A stretch of DNA of 64,000 nucleotides from Budorcas taxicolor (taxonomy: Eukaryota; Chordata; Mammalia; Artiodactyla; Bovidae): the NCBI RefSeq assembly GCF_023091745.1, contig NC_068930.1:5106262-5170261 (forward strand), in the 5' to 3' direction. Of this stretch, positions 1 to 10,740 are shown one piece after another. The notes beneath the pieces are model-generated. The model ran no database searches and was not told where the DNA came from. It worked only from the letters and a program-made list of their open reading frames with translations. How positions within the stretch are numbered: the first letter of the stretch is position 1; the number at the start of each line of letters is the position of its first letter. Made by a program: the position numbers and the translations under genes.

Positions 1-135
1 AAAGTGAAGTCGGTCAGTCATGTCCGACTCTTCGCGATCCCATGGACTGCAGCCTACCAGGCTCCTCCACCCATGAGATTTTCCAGGCAAGAGTATTGCA
101 GTGGTGTGCCATTGCTACCACTATTCAAATATTTG
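1..135 (-). repeat. Bov-A2-type SINE monomer, cut by window edge
   Basis: Reverse complement of the Bov-A unit (GTGAAGTCGGTCAGTCATGT... to GTGCCATTGC). This is the same unit that recurs through the window. Its 3' end is lost at position 1. Confidence 0.7.
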
Positions 136-600
136 GGGTTCTCTTCCTTAGTCACACTGCCCCTGGGTATCAATTGTGGTTTTATTGCCACTTCTATGTG
201 TGAGTCGTCCATAGGGGATTGCTTCTGACACTGCCCTGGAGGACCTGGGTTTGTGCCTAGGAGGACCAGGTGTGAAGGTGGTGAAGCTGCTTGGATTGAA
301 GGGGTCCTGGCAGCACCAGCCTCTGGCCACTCTATTCCAGTGGGGATCAAGCATGGAGGTATCCAGGAGCTCGTATCATGGGACTCTGGCGATGCCAGAT
401 ATGCATGGATGCTGGTGGCTACTGTTACAGGAGGTATGTGGCTATTATGGGTTTTTCTAGCTTCTGGCAGCTCTGCCCCAGGCAGGATTGAGCATAAAGG
501 TGGCAGAGCTTCTTGGATCATAGTTACCCTAGGGGTGCCAAGCGTGCAGGGACACCAACTGCCTCAGACACAGGAGCTATGGACCTATTTGAGTCTTTTT
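136..600. other. Unassigned flanking DNA
   Basis: No gene recognised. Open frames here are unlike any family I know. It may belong with the L1-5'UTR-like block that follows. Confidence 0.4.
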
Positions 601-790
601 CTACCCTCTGTGAAGGTCACTCAGTTGTGTCCGACTCTTTGCGACCTCATGGACTGTACAGTCCATGGAATTCTCCAGGCCAGAATACCAGAGTGGGTAG
701 CCTTTCCCTTCTCCAGGGGATCTTCCCCACCCAGGAATCGAACCCAGGTCTTCCGCATTGCAGACGGATTCTTTACCAGCTGACCCACAA
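601..790 (-). repeat. Bov-tA SINE
   Basis: Reverse-oriented tRNA-derived SINE. The Bov-A body (TCACTCAGTTGTGTCCGACT) is followed by the inverted tRNA-like head with the B-box complement (GGAATCGAACCCAGG), ending at a degraded TACCAGCTGACCC. Confidence 0.8.
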
Positions 791-799
791 GGCTCTTGA

Positions 800-1615
800 A
801 GCTGGCAATCAGAGGGCCTCTTTGGCTGGTCTTTCTCTGTTGCTTGGCCTGTTCAGGCATTTAAGGGGCCACCCTAGCTAGGGTCCTTCTCTTTTGTTCA
901 GCACATCAAACACTTAAAGGTCCACCCTGGCTGGAATTCTTCTCTACTGCTTGGCCTTTCAGGTGCTTAAAGGACCTCCCTCTCTGGGGTCTTTCAGCTG
1001 CCAGGTGCTGACCTGTGGGGAGAGAGAGACTAGAGTGTTGGCCCGCCCCACAGTGTGTGACTCAGCAGAATCGCCCTGCCTCCCCTCTGCTTGGCTTTCC
1101 TTCACAAGCATTTCCCACTGTTGTCGCCTCCCTCAGGTCCGCTAGGGCCATCTCCCCACAGTCAACAGCAGAGTTTGCTGGGGATTGCTCTCTAATCTCT
1201 ATGCTCCAGCTCCCAGCCACTGAGCTTTCTAGGGGACTCATGTCCCTTCCTGGGGTATGTATGGCTGCGGCTAGGATTGAATGTGTGATTCCATTCAGAC
1301 TGTCACAGATCAGCTGCTTCACACTCCAACAGCCTCAAATGCTCCTGCTCTGTCCCAAACAGATGCCCCAGTGTGGGGATCTGACCCCTGCTTCACCTCC
1401 CCCGCCGGGCGCAGATCCAGTCCCACTCACTCTCCTCTTCTTTGTCCTTATTCGTTTGTCTTGCCAAGTTTGGCATGGTTCTGTATCCTCTTTTCTGGTG
1501 ATTAAGTCCTCTTGCCCACTCTCAGATGGTGTTCTGCAAGATCTTCTGTGTCTGGAGGTGTATTCCTGATGTATCTGTGGAGAGAGATGAGCTCCACATC
1601 TGCCTACTCCTCTTC
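800..1615 (-). mobile_element. Probable bovine L1 5' UTR
   Basis: On the minus strand the block starts near 1615 with GAGGAGTAGGCAGATGTGGAG and CATCTCTCTCCACAG, close to how I remember bovine L1 5' ends. It is GC-rich, with a CGCCCGGCGGGGG stretch, as expected for an L1 5' UTR. It abuts a BovB copy at about 1616-1628. No ORF1 was recognised downstream, so it is a fragment. Assignment is from memory. Confidence 0.45.
845..1000 (-). repeat. Three imperfect ~50-bp tandem units
   Basis: Units start near 845, 895 and 950. Each has the core (A/C/G)TTTAAGG-or-CTTAAAGG(N)CC(A/T)CCCT followed by a CTGG/CTAGGGTC TTCT segment. It sits at the far end of the putative L1 5'UTR block, so these may be promoter monomers. 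Confidence 0.5.
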
Positions 1616-3010
1616 TGTGTTGGATCTCCTAACTGTTGCTTCTTGACCCACATACCAGTTTCTCAGAAGACAGGTAAGATGGTCTGGTATTCCCATCTGT
1701 TTAAGAGTTTCCACAGTTTATTATGATCCACACAATCAAAGGTTTTAGCATAGTCAATGAAACACAGATAGATGTTTTTCTGGAATTCCCTTGATTTCTC
1801 TATGATCTAGTGAATGTTGGCATTTTGATTTCTGGTTCCTCTGCATTTTCTAAACTCAACTTGAATATCTGGAATTTCTTGGTTCACATAATGCTGAAGC
1901 CTAGCTTGGAGGATTTTGAACATAACTTTATTAGCATGTGCATGGATGCATGCTAAGTTGCCTCAGCTGTGTCCTACCCTTTGCGATCCTATGGACTGAT
2001 GGACTGTGGTCTGCCAAGCTCCTCTGTCCATGGGCTTCTCCAGGCAAGAATACTGGAGTGGGTGGCCATGTCCTCTTTCAGGGGATCTTCCTGACCCAGG
2101 GATCGAAAATGTATCTCTTACATCTCCTGCACTGGTAGGCAGGTTCTTTACCACTAGCACTACCTGGGAAGCCCATTCGCCCGGGAGATGGGTGCAGTTG
2201 TTCCGTGCTTTGAGGATTCTTTATTACCACCCTTCTTGGGAATTGGGATGAGGATTGACCTTTTCCAGTTCTGTGGCCACTGCTGGTTTTCCAAGTTTGC
2301 TGACATAGTGAGTGTAGCACTTTAATAGCATCATCTTTTAAGATTTTAAATAGCTCTGCTGGAATTCCATCACCTCCACTAGCTTTATTGGCAGCAGTAC
2401 TTCCTAAGGCTCCCTTGACTTCACACTCCAGAATGTCTGGCTCTGAGTGAGAGACTTCACCCTCATGATTATCCTGCTCAGTAAGATATTTTTTTGTACA
2501 GTTCTTCTGTGTATTCTTTCCATCTCTTTCTGATCTCTTCTTCTTCTGTTAAGTCTTTAGCACTTCTGTCCTTTGTTGTGCCCATCTTGGGATGAAGCGT
2601 TCCTTGGATATTTCCAATTTTCTTGAACAGATCTCTTCAAGATCTCTTACCCTTTCTGTTTTTTCCCTCTGTTTCTTTGCATTGTTTATTGTCTTGTTTC
2701 TCCTTGCTAGTCTCTGAAACTCTGCATTTAATTTAGGTACCTTTTCCTTTCTCTCTTGCTTTTCACTTCTCTTCTTTCCTTAGCTATTTACAAAGCCTCC
2801 TCAGACAACTTCTCTGCCTTCTTGTATTTCTTTTTCTCTGGGATGGCTTTGTTTGCTGCCTCCTACACAATATTATGAACCTCTGTCCATAGTTCTTCAG
2901 GCATGCTGTTTACTAGAACTAATCCTTTGAATCTATTCATCACCTCCACTGTATATTCATAAAGGATTTGATTTAAGTCCTACCCGGCTGGCCTAGTGAT
3001 TTTGTACCAC
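1616..3010 (-). mobile_element. BovB LINE, ORF2 middle (endonuclease end to RT), split by a SINE
   Basis: Reverse complement of the BovB reverse-transcriptase region. It shows the same AACTGTTGCTTCTTGACC and GGAATTCCATCACCTCC anchors as the better copy at 40604-43860. The copy has many stops and lacks both ends. A Bov-tA sits inside it at 1950-2175, so the BovB is older than that SINE. Confidence 0.88.
1950..2175 (-). repeat. Bov-tA SINE nested in BovB
   Basis: Inverted Bov-A body and tRNA-like head ending CACTACCTGGGAAGCCC. It interrupts BovB between AGCATGTGC and CGGGAGATGGG. Confidence 0.82.
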
Positions 3011-3059
3011 TTCCTTTTTATGTACCGCACCTTCTGTATATGCACACAAAGGAAATTAC

Positions 3060-3200
3060 TCCTTGAGTAATATTCCTTATTACTCCTTATGAGTAATATT
3101 CCATATATTTATCACATCTTCTTTATCCATTCATCTGTCAATGAACATAAAAGATGTGGTTGTTTCCACATCTTGGCTACTGTGAATAGTGCTTAAAAGC
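3060..3200 (-). mobile_element. L1 3' fragment
   Basis: Carries GAGTAATATTCCATATAT, ATCTTCTTTATCCATTCATC and CTACTGTGAATAGTGC, the reverse complement of the mammalian L1 ORF2 C-terminal end. Confidence 0.7.
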
Positions 3201-3237
3201 AGGAGGTTTTAAGAAAGCCTCCCTGTCTACATAAGGT

Positions 3238-3441
3238 TAGTGAAGTCACTCAGTCATGTCCGACTCTTTGTGACCCCATGTACTGCAGCCCACCAGGCTC
3301 CTTTATCCATGGGATTCTCCAGGCAAGAATACTGGAGTGGGTTGCCATTTCCTTCTCCAGGGGATCTTCCCGACCCAGGGATCTAACCGGGGTCTCCCGC
3401 ATTGGAGGCAGATGCTTTACCACCTGAGGCACCAGGGAAGT
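3238..3441 (-). repeat. Bov-tA SINE
   Basis: Well preserved inverted copy: GTGAAGTCACTCAGTCATGT to TACCACCTGAGGCACCAGGG, with the tRNA-derived head at the high-coordinate end. Confidence 0.88.
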
Positions 3442-3539
3442 CAGATTGGACTCTGCAAATGTAACCACTTTCAACACTGCTTCTCTGAACCAGTAAAAAT
3501 GCTTACATTACCAGCAAAAAATGCTCTAAGCAATATCCA

Positions 3540-3767
3540 GAGCTTCCCAGGTGGTTCAGTGGTAAGGAGTCTGCCTGCCAGGGCAGGAGAGGCAGGTACT
3601 GTGGGTTCAGTCCCTGGGTTGGGAAGATCCCCTGGAGAAGGAAATGACAACCCACTCTAGTATTCTTGCCTGGAAAATCCCATGGACAGAGGAGCCTGAT
3701 GGTCAATGGTCCACGGGGTTGCAAAAGAGTCACACACGACTTAGTGACTAAACAGCAGCAACAACGA
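3540..3767 (+). repeat. Bov-tA SINE
   Basis: Forward copy: GCTTCCCAGGTGGTTCAGTG head, CCTGGGTTGGGAAGATCCCC link, Bov-A body and an AACAGCAGCAACAACG tail. Confidence 0.88.
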
Positions 3768-3959
3768 AGCATTTTCCAACTGTTGCCTGACAGGAAATAC
3801 GCACTTAGCATATATAGCCGTCTTGCGCCCATTCTTCCTATCTGTTGTCACTTCTGTTTGATCTGATTTTACTGTTAACATTCTGTTGTGAACACTGAGC
3901 CCACTACGCTCCTAGGGAAGCACCATGCCTCTTGTACAACTTAAAAGGCATTGCCAATG

Positions 3960-4130
3960 CTCTGTGAAATCCTAGCGGGGTGGGATGGAGAGGGAGGAAG
4001 AAGGGGAGTTCAAGAGGGAGGGGACGTATGGACACCTACTGCTGATTCACACTGGTGTATGGCAAAAGCCATGGCAATATTGTAAAGCAATTATCCTCTA
4101 ATTAAAAATAGCTATATATAATTTCTTGGA
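3960..4130 (+). mobile_element. Bovine L1 3'-end fragment
   Basis: GGGATGGAGAGGGAGG, then GGTGTATGGCAAAAGCC and CTCTAATTAAAAATA, an eroded version of the bovine L1 3' terminus also seen at 38368 and 39223. Confidence 0.65.
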
Positions 4131-4369
4131 ATTAATAATTGCTCATTTTTCACTTGACTGTACTCTCTGTAGCTCTGTCCTGAATTCATTCTATTCTGTC
4201 TGACAGGACAGTCTAATGTCTCTGCACACTATTTTCCACACAATTACAAACCAGTGAGTTATCAGTTCAGCAGTATGGTGGTACCAGCTTCTAGCAGCAG
4301 AGAGAGCTAATGATTAAATATTCAGGAATTTTAGGAGCTTTGTAAGCCAAGGTTGTTGTGTAGTCACTA

Positions 4370-4497
4370 GGTCAGGAAATGACAGCTCACTCCAGTATTC
4401 TTGCCTGAGAAATCCCATGCACAGAGGGGTCTGGTGGGCTACAGTCCATGGGATTGCAAAAATGTCAGATACCACTCAGCGACTCAAGAGCGACAAA
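4370..4497 (+). repeat. Bov-A SINE monomer
   Basis: GAAATGACAGCTCACTCCAG to CAGCGACTCAAGAGCGACAA, a single Bov-A body without a tRNA head. Confidence 0.75.
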
Positions 4498-5190
4498 GCC
4501 AAGGTGCTGGGAGCCTGATATCAGCAACATGAGAAGCTGCCCAGTGCAGTGATGGGAAATGCCTCAAGCCAGGGCCTTCTATTGTTCGCCTGTTTCCCGC
4601 ACAGCACTCCCCCACTGTTCTGCCCCCTGGAGGCATCTCTTCTAGAAGACAAATCCTACTGCCTCCAGAGGCTGCACATCTGCCCCGGGCCTTCCCGCAC
4701 TGTCCCCGGAGTCCCCCACCTCCCACTTCCTGCGTCAGATGTCTCTTTTTCACTGATTCCCTTTTTGGCTGGAATCCTCTCGGTAGTATTCCTAGCAAGA
4801 GTGTAAGGGAGGTAATTTGTTTGATCTTTCAGCTCTTATCTTCACTCATAATTGATTAATGGTTTGACTGATCATGAAATTCAAATGTTGAAATCATTTT
4901 CCCCTGGAATTTGGAAAGCACTCCCTCTTTGCTTTTCAGCTCTCTATGCTGCTGTTTAGAAGTTTGGGGCTATCCTTGTATTCAGTCTTTCGCAATGACT
5001 CATTTTTTTTCCCCCCTCTCTGGAGATGTTTACATCCTTTCATTTATAGCTAAAGTGGTAAAGTTCCCTACTGATGTGACTCATGTTGGTAATCTTTCTG
5101 AATTTTCTAAGAACATAATGAATAGTTTCAATCTGAAAACTCATGTCTCTTCCTTTTTTAAACATGACTTTTGCAAAAATTTAGATTAAA
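4498..5190. other. No gene seen
   Basis: Single-copy-looking flanking DNA. The open frames of about 90-100 codons have no recognisable domain. Nothing is supported. Confidence 0.5.
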
Positions 5191-5638
5191 AATATTTTTA
5201 AATTGAAGTATAGTTGATTTACAATATTGTGTCAGTTTTAGGTGTATATAGTAGAGAAGGCAATGGCGCCCCATTCCAGTACTCTTGCCTGGAAAATCTC
5301 AGGGCGGAGGAGCCTGGTAAGCTGCAGTCCATGGGGTCGCTAAGAGTCAGACACGACTGAGCGACTTCACTTTCACTTTTCACTTTCATGCATTGGAGAA
5401 GGAAATGGCAGCCCCCTCCAGTGTTCTTGCCTGGAGAATCCCAGGGACAGGGGAGCCTGGTGGGCTGCCGTCTCTGGGGTCGCACAGAGTTGGACACGAC
5501 TGAAGCGACTTAGCAGCAGCGGCAGCAGCAGCACAGCGATTCAGTTATATATAATATATATTTCTTTTCAGATTCTTTTCTCACATAGGTTATTGCAAAA
5601 TACTAAGTAGAGCTCCTCATGCTATAAAGTAGGTCCTA
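5191..5638 (-). mobile_element. Bovine L1 3'-UTR fragment split by Bov-A2
   Basis: TTGAAGTATAGTTGATTTAC... resumes after the SINE as CAGCGATTCAGTTATATATA, then GGTTATTGCAAAATAC. This is the reverse complement of the bovine L1 3' UTR. Confidence 0.65.
5252..5533 (+). repeat. Bov-A2 SINE dimer nested in L1
   Basis: Two Bov-A monomers joined by CACTTTCACTTTTCACTTTC, with a terminal AGCAGCGGCAGCAGCAGCA tail. It splits the L1 3'-UTR fragment, so it is the younger insertion. Confidence 0.85.
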
Positions 5639-5639
5639 G

Positions 5640-5895
5640 TTGGCTTTCCTGATAGCTCAGTTGGTAAAGAATCAGCCTGCAATTCAGAAGACACTGCTTC
5701 AGTTCCTAGGTCAGGAAGATCCGCTGGAGAAGGGACAGGCTATCCACTCCGGTATTCTTGGCTTCCCTTGTGGCTCAGGTGGTAAAGAATCTGCCTGCAA
5801 TGGAGGAGACCTGGATTTGTTCCCTGGGTTGAGAAGAATCCCCTGGATAAGGGAAAGGAACACTCTAGTGTTCTGGCCTGGAGAACTTCATGGAC
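5640..5895 (+). repeat. Bov-tA SINE with duplicated tRNA head
   Basis: Two successive tRNA-like heads (GGCTTTCCTGATAGCTCAGT and GGCTTCCCTTGTGGCTCAGG) come before a shortened Bov-A end. This is the same double-headed arrangement as at 35494. Confidence 0.78.
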
Positions 5896-6740
5896 AGTAT
5901 AGCTGGACTATAAAGAAAGCTGAGCACTGAAGAATTGATGCTTTTGAACTGTGGTGTTGGAGAAGACTCTTGAGAGTTCCTTGGACTGCAAGGAGATCCA
6001 ACCAGTCCATCCTAAAGGAAATCAGTCCTGAATATTCATTGGAAGGACTGATGCTGAAGCTGAAACTCCAATACTTTGGCCACCTGATGCAAAGAACTGA
6101 CTCATTATAAAAGACTTTGATGCTGGGTGAAGGAGTCTTTGGGCCTAGAAAAGAAAACAATGGTCTCAAAGGCCCTTGCTGAATCATCTGACTTCAGAGG
6201 GAAAAAAAAAAAAAACGAACTTTAAGTCCTGCCCTGATGCTCTGGGCCTGTTGCATCTACCTGGGACTTATCACCCCTTGACGAGAGGACTTATCACCCC
6301 CTGCCCAAAACCTCCCACCTCTGGCTCAACTACAAATGCTATCACAACTAAAGATTACCCAAAACATCCTGCCTGACTACTGTTTCCCTTATCGCTTCCA
6401 CAAACCTCCCTTTAAATATGAAGCCTCCCTGATCCCTCTCGTGTTTAGCCTAGTCGTTAGGCCAACTGTCGCCCCTCCTTGCCTGAATATGGGTAACCTA
6501 CCTCGGTTGAGGTCGTCTCTCCTTCTTTTCTTCCTTGGTTCGAACTATATCTTACACTGGGAAAGACTGAAGGCAGGAGGAGAAGGGGACAACAGAGGAT
6601 GAAATTGATGGATGGCATCACCAACTCAATGGACATGAGTTTGAGCAAGCTCTGAGAGTTGGTGAAGGACAGGGAAGCCTGGCATGCTACAGTTCATGGG
6701 GTCGCAAAGAGTGGGACAAGACTGAGCAACTTTTACTTTC
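5896..6740 (+). mobile_element. BovB LINE 3' end, interrupted by a solo LTR
   Basis: Forward BovB C-terminal ORF and 3' tail: AAGAAAGCTGAGCACTGAAG, GCAAGGAGATCCAACCAGTC, then after the LTR AAAGACTGAAGGCAGGAGG, ending GTCGCAAAGAGTGGGACAAG. Stops and indels make it non-coding. Confidence 0.88.
6128..6556. mobile_element. Solo endogenous-retrovirus LTR with 5-bp target duplication
   Basis: A 429-bp block starting TGAAGG and ending CTTACA (TG...CA). It is flanked on both sides by CTGGG (6123-6127 and 6557-6561) and inserted in the middle of a BovB tail whose sequence is continuous once the block and one CTGGG copy are removed. It contains a TATA-like CTTTAAATATG. There are no retroviral genes. 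A 5-bp duplication fits an ERVL-type or other 5-bp integrase; the family is not named. Confidence 0.78.
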
Positions 6741-7880
6741 TTTTTCTGTTGATTGTCTGTTTTATGTATAGTAGTATGTATATGTTAATCTCAGCCTCCT
6801 AGATTATCCTTCCTCCTACCTGCCTTTCCTGTTTGGTCAGGAAAGGGATGGGATTGCTGGATCATATGGTAGGACTATTTTTCATTTTTTAAAGAAACCT
6901 CCATACCGTTCTCCATAGTAACTGCACCAATTTATAGTCCCACCAACAGTCTATGAGAATCCTCATGTCCCTTCCATTTTTAAAATTAATTTATTTTTAA
7001 TTGGAGGATAATTGCTTTACAATATTGTGTTCGTCTCTGCCATACGTCAGCATGAATCAGCCGTAGGTGTACATATGTGGCCTCCCTCCTGAGGCCGGTG
7101 CTCCTCCCACCCTGAGCTGTCCCTCTAGGCTGTCAGAGCACGCCAGACTGGAGCTCCCTGTGTCGCACCGCAAGTTTCCACTGGCTATCTAGTTTTATGC
7201 ATGGTGGTGTGTGTGTTTCAGTGCTAGTCTCTCAGTTCACCCCGTCTCCTTCCCCAGCTGTGTCCACGTGTCTGTGTCTCCACTGCTGCCCTGCGCATAG
7301 GTTCATCAGCACCATCTTTCTAGATTCCATATATATGCGTTCAGTTCAGTCGCTAGGTCATGTCCGACTCTTTGTGACCCCATGCCACAGCACGCCAGGC
7401 CTCCCTGCCCATCACCAACTCCAGGAGCTTACTCAAACTTATGTCCATTGAGTCAGTGATGCCATCCAGCCATCTCATCCTCTGTCTTCCCCTTCTCCTC
7501 CTACCTTCAGTCTTTCCCAGCATCAGGGTCTTTTCAAATGAGTCAGCTCTTCTCAACAGGTGGCCAAAGTATTGGATTTTCAGCTTCAGCATCAGTCCTT
7601 CCAATGAATATTCAGGACTGATTTTCTTTAGGATTGACAGGTTGGATCTCCTTGCAGTCCAAGGGACTCTCAAGAGTCTTCTCCAACACCGCAGTTCAAA
7701 AGCATCAATTCTTCAGTGCTGAGCTTTCTTTATAGTCCAACTCTCACATCCATACATATATGCATTAGTATACAATAATTGTTTTTCTTTTTCTGACTTA
7801 CTTTAATCTGATAATAAGCTCTAGGTTCATCCACCTCATTTCAACTGATTCAAATTCATTCCTTTTTTATGACTGGGACA
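6741..7880 (-). mobile_element. L1 3' region, split by a BovB insertion
   Basis: Reverse complement L1: GGGATTGCTGGATCATATGG, CCATACCGTTCTCCATAG and ATTGGAGGATAATTGC. After the BovB it resumes with GCTCTAGGTTCATCCACC and GACTGGGACAAAGTTTC. It is non-coding. Confidence 0.75.
7342..7755 (-). mobile_element. BovB 3' end nested in L1 with target duplication
   Basis: Inverted BovB tail (CAGTTCAGTCGCTAGGTC to CACATCCATAC). It is flanked by ATATATGCGTT at 7331-7341 and ATATATGCATT at 7756-7766, an 11-bp duplication with one mismatch. Confidence 0.85.
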
Positions 7881-8152
7881 AAGTTTCTTATATTATTCTA
7901 TTGACACCTAGTGGTCAGCTGTTTTACCTCTGGCATTTAAGCCTTAGTTTTTTTCCCTTTTCTCTCCTATTCTCATCTTTATATTTTAAACCTATCAATA
8001 TTTTCTAGGATATTTCATTGACTTTATCTACTTATTGGAGTTTTTAAATTTGTTATCGAACTTTTCATTTTTAAAACCTCTTTCCTTTTTTTGATTCCTT
8101 TAATCACAGCTTGTTATTTCTCATAGATGGACAGTCTTTGTAGGGATAGTAT

Positions 8153-8715
8153 TGAAACAGGAGGGAAGAGGGCACAACTTGGAAAGAATGACATAGACCA
8201 AGGACACAACATTAACTGATTAGAATCAAATGGATCCAGGATGACAGACAACTCCACTTTGAATAGACCTCAGTCAGCAAGCTGAATGACACACCCAGAG
8301 GCACCGTGACAGTTCCGAGGCACTATCAAAACCAAGGAGTGGGCAGTGGCCCAGTTCCTGGAAATCTCCGCCCCTTTTCCAAAATAGTTGGAATAATCCT
8401 CTCACTCATTAGCTTATGAAGTTACCCAGCCCATAAAAACTAACCGTGACACACTTCATGGCTGCACTCACCCTCTGTGATGGCCCACACTTTCTCTGTA
8501 AGTATGTTCCTCTCTGAATCTGAATAAATCACTTTTTACCTATCACTTTGTCCCTCAATAAATTCTTCTGCAATGAGACATTAAGAACATAAATTTCATT
8601 ATGTCCTGAATCCAGGCACCATGGGTTTTGGCTGGGTTGAGTCCCAGCCACATGGATTCAAATCCCATGCAGGCGTTTGGTTGGGTTCAAGTCCCAACCT
8701 GAGGTGAATGGTCTC
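8153..8715 (+). mobile_element. LTR-like element A
   Basis: Begins TGAAACAGGAGGGAAGAGG. It has AGTGGGCAGTGGCCCAGTTC, a CATAAAAACTAACC TATA-like box, two AATAAA signals before CAATGAGACATTAAGAAC, and a U5-like end with GGTTCAAGTCCC. It aligns through its length with element B at 14737. The 3' edge is approximate. No retroviral genes are attached. Confidence 0.65.
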
Positions 8716-8804
8716 AGTATGCCTTCCTCTGTTTGTTTTGAGCTCTAGCTTTAATATTAGAGACTTTCTCAGATGTTTGTGTGTTCTTTTGCAGTATGTA
8801 AAAT

Positions 8805-8915
8805 ACAGACAGACCTTGGAGATGTGGATTTGGTTCCAGACCACTGCAATAAAGTGAGTATCATAATAAAGCAAGTCACATGAACATTTTGGTTTCCCAG
8901 TGCATATGATACTAA
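8805..8915. mobile_element. Tigger-type (pogo) DNA transposon fragment
   Basis: ACAGACAGACCTTGGAGATG, CCAGACCACTGCAATAAAG and GTTTCCCAGTGCATATGAT match the end of the mammalian Tigger1-like sequence as I remember it. Short and eroded. Confidence 0.5.
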
Positions 8916-9425
8916 GATAGCAGAATAGAAGGACGTGCGCTCACCTTTTCCTGTGAGAACACCAAAATCACAAATAGTTGCTGAACAGCCATTGACAGGA
9001 GAATGTGGAACCCACCAAAGAAAGATACCCCATGTATAAGGGCCAAGAAGAAGCCGCATCAAGATGGTACGAGGGGTGCAATCACATTTAATATCAAACC
9101 TCATACTTGCCAAGATGCTTGGAGGGCACAAACAAAATCTTGTGTTACCAGAACCCAGGGAAAGCAGAGGTGACTCCCACAACAGGCTGAGCCCGACCTG
9201 CGTTTGAGTGTTTGAAGGTCTCCTGCAGAGGCGTAGAGCAGCAGCAGTCCTGGGAGATGTGGCATGCGGCCTAAGTCCGCTCAGAGGAGGTCGCCGTTAG
9301 CCCCACTGTAGAACCGCTGTGTGGGTGAGCCACAGACTGGAGAGCAATTACACCAAAGAAATTCTTGCGCCGTTGAGGAAGTTCTAGGTTTTACAGCAGA
9401 CTTCCTAACCTTGGGATCCAGCAAA
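8916..9425 (+). mobile_element. L1 5'-UTR fragment
   Basis: AGATAGCAGAATAGAAGGAC, CCTGTGAGAACACC and CCATTGACAGGAGAAT parallel the start of the L1 at 47940 base for base over the first 150 bases, and again around TTCCTAACCTTGGGATC. Confidence 0.65.
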
Positions 9426-10171
9426 CAGGCACAACAAAAATACCTTATTGCTCTCTTGACAGGAAATTTCAAGAGTTTTAGGAGTTAGGTGTTAGGAACA
9501 GGAGGAAGACCAAATACTGTCTTATTATAAACCATAATATCGCAGTAAGCCTAAGGGATGTTTGTAGGGGCAGTATCCTGAACAGTCCAGGTGCCAGATA
9601 ATAACATTGAACAGTGTTTGCAAATCTAAAACGGACAAACGTGAAATCAAGAAGGCTGAGAAAGGAGCTGTGTGGGGCTCTGCCGAGGCTCAGCGAGCCT
9701 ACGGGAAAAGGAAGCTGGCAAGTGCCCTCACCACAGGGCAGGCAAGACCCCAGGACCTGCCACACGTGTCCAAGGGCTCTCTCTTCAGAAGTCTGAGGAT
9801 GGGTGATTTCATTTCCTGCCAAGTTTACCGTGGTTTGACCTCACAATTTAAAATTTATGTGGAATTTATTGATATGGACATAAGACTAAATTATTTTTCC
9901 ACATTGTTGACCAGTTACCAGTGAGACTTAGTATCCATTTCTCTTTCTCATTGATTACTGATCCTTTCTTAAACCATTCACTAACTTATTGCATATAACA
10001 GGGTACATTTCTGTCGTTTCTAGTCAATTCTGTTTATGTACATTTTCCTGAATTACTTTTACACTATTTTAAGTATCAGCACTTTATATTTTACTATTTA
10101 TTTTCTCCATTACTTTTATTTTGTAGAACATTCTTTGATATTTTTCCCTGAAAAACTCTAGATCCATTCTA
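9426..10171. other. No gene seen
   Basis: Unassigned sequence. The overlapping open frames at 9607-9924 (plus) and 9478-9822 (minus) have no domain I recognise. The right part is AT-rich. Confidence 0.5.
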
Positions 10172-10176
10172 TTAAT

Positions 10177-10735
10177 TGTAAGAAATAGAAACTTGAAGTG
10201 GTCCATTTTCTAGACAAAGTTGAAGCCTGGACCCTGTAGATAAAATTGAAGCCTGGACTCTTTAGATAAAGTTGAGGTTGGAGGAGGGAGATCAGACTGG
10301 ATCCTAAAGAGATAGGACTCCATCCATTGCCTGTGCCCTAAAGTCATTAGGCTCTAAACTTGCCTAACAACTTGCAGATGTGACCCAGTTCATGCACCAG
10401 GAGGGTCCCTAAACAAACAGGATATTGAGGGAAGGAATAAACCAGCAAGAAAGTCTTTGTTGAAAAATGTAGGTATAGGTTGGGAAGGGAAAAAAGGATA
10501 ACTTATAAAGAAATAATGAAACTTAGGCAATGTCTGAAAAGACTGTACCCAGCCAATGAAGAACCAAGGGGAGGGACCTGCATGTTAGGGCTTGTTGTAC
10601 CCAACCTGGGTGTGCCTAGGTTGTGCCCACCAGACACCCAATCTTGAAAAGACTATCATTAAAATTTTGCTTTCACTGTGCTTCGTGTCTCCAAGTCCAT
10701 CCCTGGGTTTGGGGCCGGTGAGTGTGTTTCTCACA
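10177..10735 (+). mobile_element. LTR-like element C (solo)
   Basis: 559 bp starting TGTAAGAAATAG and ending GTTTCTCACA, with TGT/ACA inverted termini. It is flanked by TTAAT (10172-10176) and TTCAT (10736-10740), a possible 5-bp duplication with one change. An ATTAAA signal comes before CTTTCACTGTGCTTCGTG, giving R/U5-like spacing on the plus strand. No genes. Confidence 0.62.
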
Positions 10736-10740
10736 TTCAT

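Noticed and set aside
601..790. tRNA-like A/B-box sequences in this and other Bov-tA and CHR SINEs
   Set aside because: They are SINE heads without an intact cloverleaf. They are not tRNA genes.
253..1569. 176- and 184-codon plus-strand frames near the left edge
   Set aside because: They run through a Bov-tA and a putative L1 5' UTR in antisense and have no protein similarity.
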